Source: CBDFNN01 sp965250215 | GTDB taxonomy: Bacteria > Bacteroidota > Rhodothermia > Rhodothermales > DATKEJ01 | Direction of reading: 5' to 3' | Assembly (NCBI GenBank): GCA_965250215.1 | Contig: CBDFNN010000004.1 | Location: 4,340,001-4,404,000 of the forward strand | Length of the DNA stretch: 64,000 nt | Shown: positions 62,596-64,000 of the stretch, piece by piece | How the letters are laid out: every line of letters begins with the position of its first letter | Numbering within the stretch: position 1 is the first letter of the stretch | Position numbers and translations under genes: made by a program | The notes under the pieces: generated by a model | The model's input: the letters and a program-made list of their open reading frames with translations, nothing else | Told to the model about the DNA's origin: nothing | The model's database searches: none

Positions 62596-63207
62596 ATGGC
62601 TATAAACACAATTGTCTTTGATCTTGGAAAAGTTCTTATCAAATGGGATCCAAGGAATTTGTATAGAAAGATTTTTTCTGATGCAGACCGTATGGAGTGG
62701 TTCCTCAGGGAGATTTGTCCCCTTGAATGGAATGAGCAGATGGACAATGGAAAGCAGTTTGCTGAAGCTTGTGAAGAACTCGTCCTTATCCATCCAGATC
62801 TGGAGAGTGAGATCTATGCTTATTGGGAGCGATGGGAGGAAATGCTCGATGGTGAGATCGAAGGAAGTGTATTACTTTTTGCCGAGCTTAAGGAGGCCGG
62901 ATTTAGGACAGCCGCATTGAGTAACTGGTCGGCCGAGACTTTCCCAATTGCGCAGAGACATTTTGGCTTTCTCAACTGGTTTGACCTTCGGGTCATCTCT
63001 GGCGTACACTGCCTTATCAAACCCGACCCTGCCATCTACGAGCTACTCATGAACGAGCTCGATCAGCCGCCGCAGGAGTTGTTGTTCATCGATGACAGCG
63101 AGAAAAACATACAGGCGGCGCGAGCGCTCGGAATTGATTCGATCCACTTCGAAAACCCCGACCAACTTCGAAAGGAACTAGTAAAAAGGGACGTTTTGGC
63201 CGAGTGA
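62596..63207 (+). CDS. HAD superfamily phosphatase (YihX-like)
   Basis: A 203-residue cytosolic HAD hydrolase. Motif I is VFDLGKVLI, with the nucleophilic Asp at D9 but G in place of the second Asp, as in the YihX-like glucose-1-phosphate phosphatase group (DLGNV). Motif II is ALSNWS, motif III lysine is in IKPDPAIYE, and motif IV is FIDDSEKNI. Likely a small phosphatase for sugar phosphates or nucleotides. It begins 18 bases after the acylase stop on the same strand. Confidence 0.9.
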   Translation: MAINTIVFDLGKVLIKWDPRNLYRKIFSDADRMEWFLREICPLEWNEQMDNGKQFAEACEELVLIHPDLESEIYAYWERWEEMLDGEIEGSVLLFAELKEAGFRTAALSNWSAETFPIAQRHFGFLNWFDLRVISGVHCLIKPDPAIYELLMNELDQPPQELLFIDDSEKNIQAARALGIDSIHFENPDQLRKELVKRDVLAE

Positions 63208-63328
63208 CCGACTCGTCTGAGGGCTTCCTTGGGAATGAAACCCTCACTCCCTTCGTCAATAGCGAAACGAAGACACTCAAGCACGTCTGTCTAAGCAACA
63301 ACATAGAAATATTTAAACCCTATCCGCC

Positions 63329-64000
63329 ATGATTTCCAGAATGACCTACTCCTTTTTAAGCCTTCTTTTGGCTGCCACTCTATCGCTTTCCATGACGGCT
63401 TGTGACAGTACAGCCTCCGATGACGATGATGACGACGACGACGATCCACAGATAACACTGCACACCGCGCTTGCCGAGTTCGACACGGACAACACAACTG
63501 TCATGATCAGTGGGTCAAACTTTGTGATCGAGACCAACGGTCTTACAAATCACACCTCTCCTTATTGGTCTGATACACATCCATTGAATATCGACCCTAT
63601 CGTAACGACTCTAGATCAAATGGCACCGGGAGATATCGACGACTTCAACGGCATGTACACTTTGACCGTGCCCGGAAATCCCGTTGTAGCATCATCGCCT
63701 ACCGCCACAACTTTGGGACCCATTGGAATTGCTATAACCGGAGGAATGCTCTACAACGATAGAGAAGCTGGGAACGTACCTATTAATGGCGGACCTCTCC
63801 TTTCCTTAGACTACACTTCGGCTCACACGGGCCCACAGAGTTATCACTACCATCTTGAGACCAAAGCGTGGTCTGATGATGACGAGAAGCTTATCGGAAT
63901 CATTAGCGATGGTTTTTTCATCTACGGTAGAAAGTGCGATAGCTCTGGAGACTACCCGACTGACCTGGACGCATCAGGTGGACATACTAGCACAACGCAG
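63329..64000 (+). CDS. YHYH domain lipoprotein (partial at right edge)
   Basis: The first 224 codons of an exported protein that runs off the window. The N-terminus MISRMTYSFLSLLLAATLSLSMTACD is a lipoprotein signal (Cys25), followed by a run of nine aspartates from a GAT/GAC repeat. The body contains QSYHYHLE, the motif after which YHYH-domain proteins are named, with GIISDGFFIYG, seen in that family. Function of the domain is not established; metal binding is plausible from the histidines. Start ATG 63329. Confidence 0.85.
   Translation, partial: MISRMTYSFLSLLLAATLSLSMTACDSTASDDDDDDDDDPQITLHTALAEFDTDNTTVMISGSNFVIETNGLTNHTSPYWSDTHPLNIDPIVTTLDQMAPGDIDDFNGMYTLTVPGNPVVASSPTATTLGPIGIAITGGMLYNDREAGNVPINGGPLLSLDYTSAHTGPQSYHYHLETKAWSDDDEKLIGIISDGFFIYGRKCDSSGDYPTDLDASGGHTSTTQ

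Overview
The window looks like chromosomal DNA of a free-living, probably marine, member of the Bacteroidota or a sister lineage (Rhodothermota/Balneolota type). The evidence is at least five secreted proteins ending in a type IX secretion sorting domain of the YPNPF kind, TonB-dependent receptors with a carboxypeptidase-like N-terminal domain, weak Shine-Dalgarno sites, frequent non-ATG starts and moderate GC. I could run no searches, so the assignment rests on protein families read by eye.

Layout. 1-4083: respiratory complex I genes (nuoB fragment, nuoA) and a complete TonB receptor. 4084-7156: purB, an ECF sigma factor, an Lrp/AsnC regulator and a CAT-anticodon tRNA. 7157-11508: an accessory block after the tRNA, with a BNR-propeller secreted protein, a truncated lipoprotein and an orphan secretin of foreign composition. 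11509-21069: a plant-type LRR surface protein, a thioesterase, a secreted esterase, a CadC/TolB-like membrane regulator, a sorted propeller protein and a decayed copy of part of the esterase. 21070-26849: a dihaem cytochrome c, a flavin amine oxidase, a RibD-like reductase, a Tat-exported TIM-barrel protein and a DinB protein. 27244-30829: a two-gene cassette of an unrecognised leaderless protein followed by a membrane-anchored GH25 lysozyme, the most unusual unit here. 30999-44625: an M1 peptidase, lipoproteins, two large sorted repeat proteins, an epimerase-like protein, an SRPBCC protein and a GH20 hexosaminidase. 44723-51585: a truncated globin, then a seven-gene operon: ketose 3-epimerase, sugar ABC transporter without its ATPase, an SDR dehydrogenase and a two-subunit aconitase X. 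51631-64000: a DUF4442 protein, an AraC remnant, ppk1, a tandem universal stress protein, a nonsense-interrupted TonB receptor, a MarR regulator with no clear start, hppD, a sorted penicillin acylase, a HAD hydrolase and a partial YHYH lipoprotein.

The overall picture is of a heterotroph exporting hydrolases, adhesins and peptidases and importing sugars. Two themes stand out. First, intergenic DNA carries dispersed 7-8 bp period repeats, three of them directly after minus-strand stop codons and one at the 5' end of a MarR gene. Second, gene decay is frequent: esterase fragment, AraC tail, orphan T9SS tail, interrupted receptor and an interrupted small ORF.
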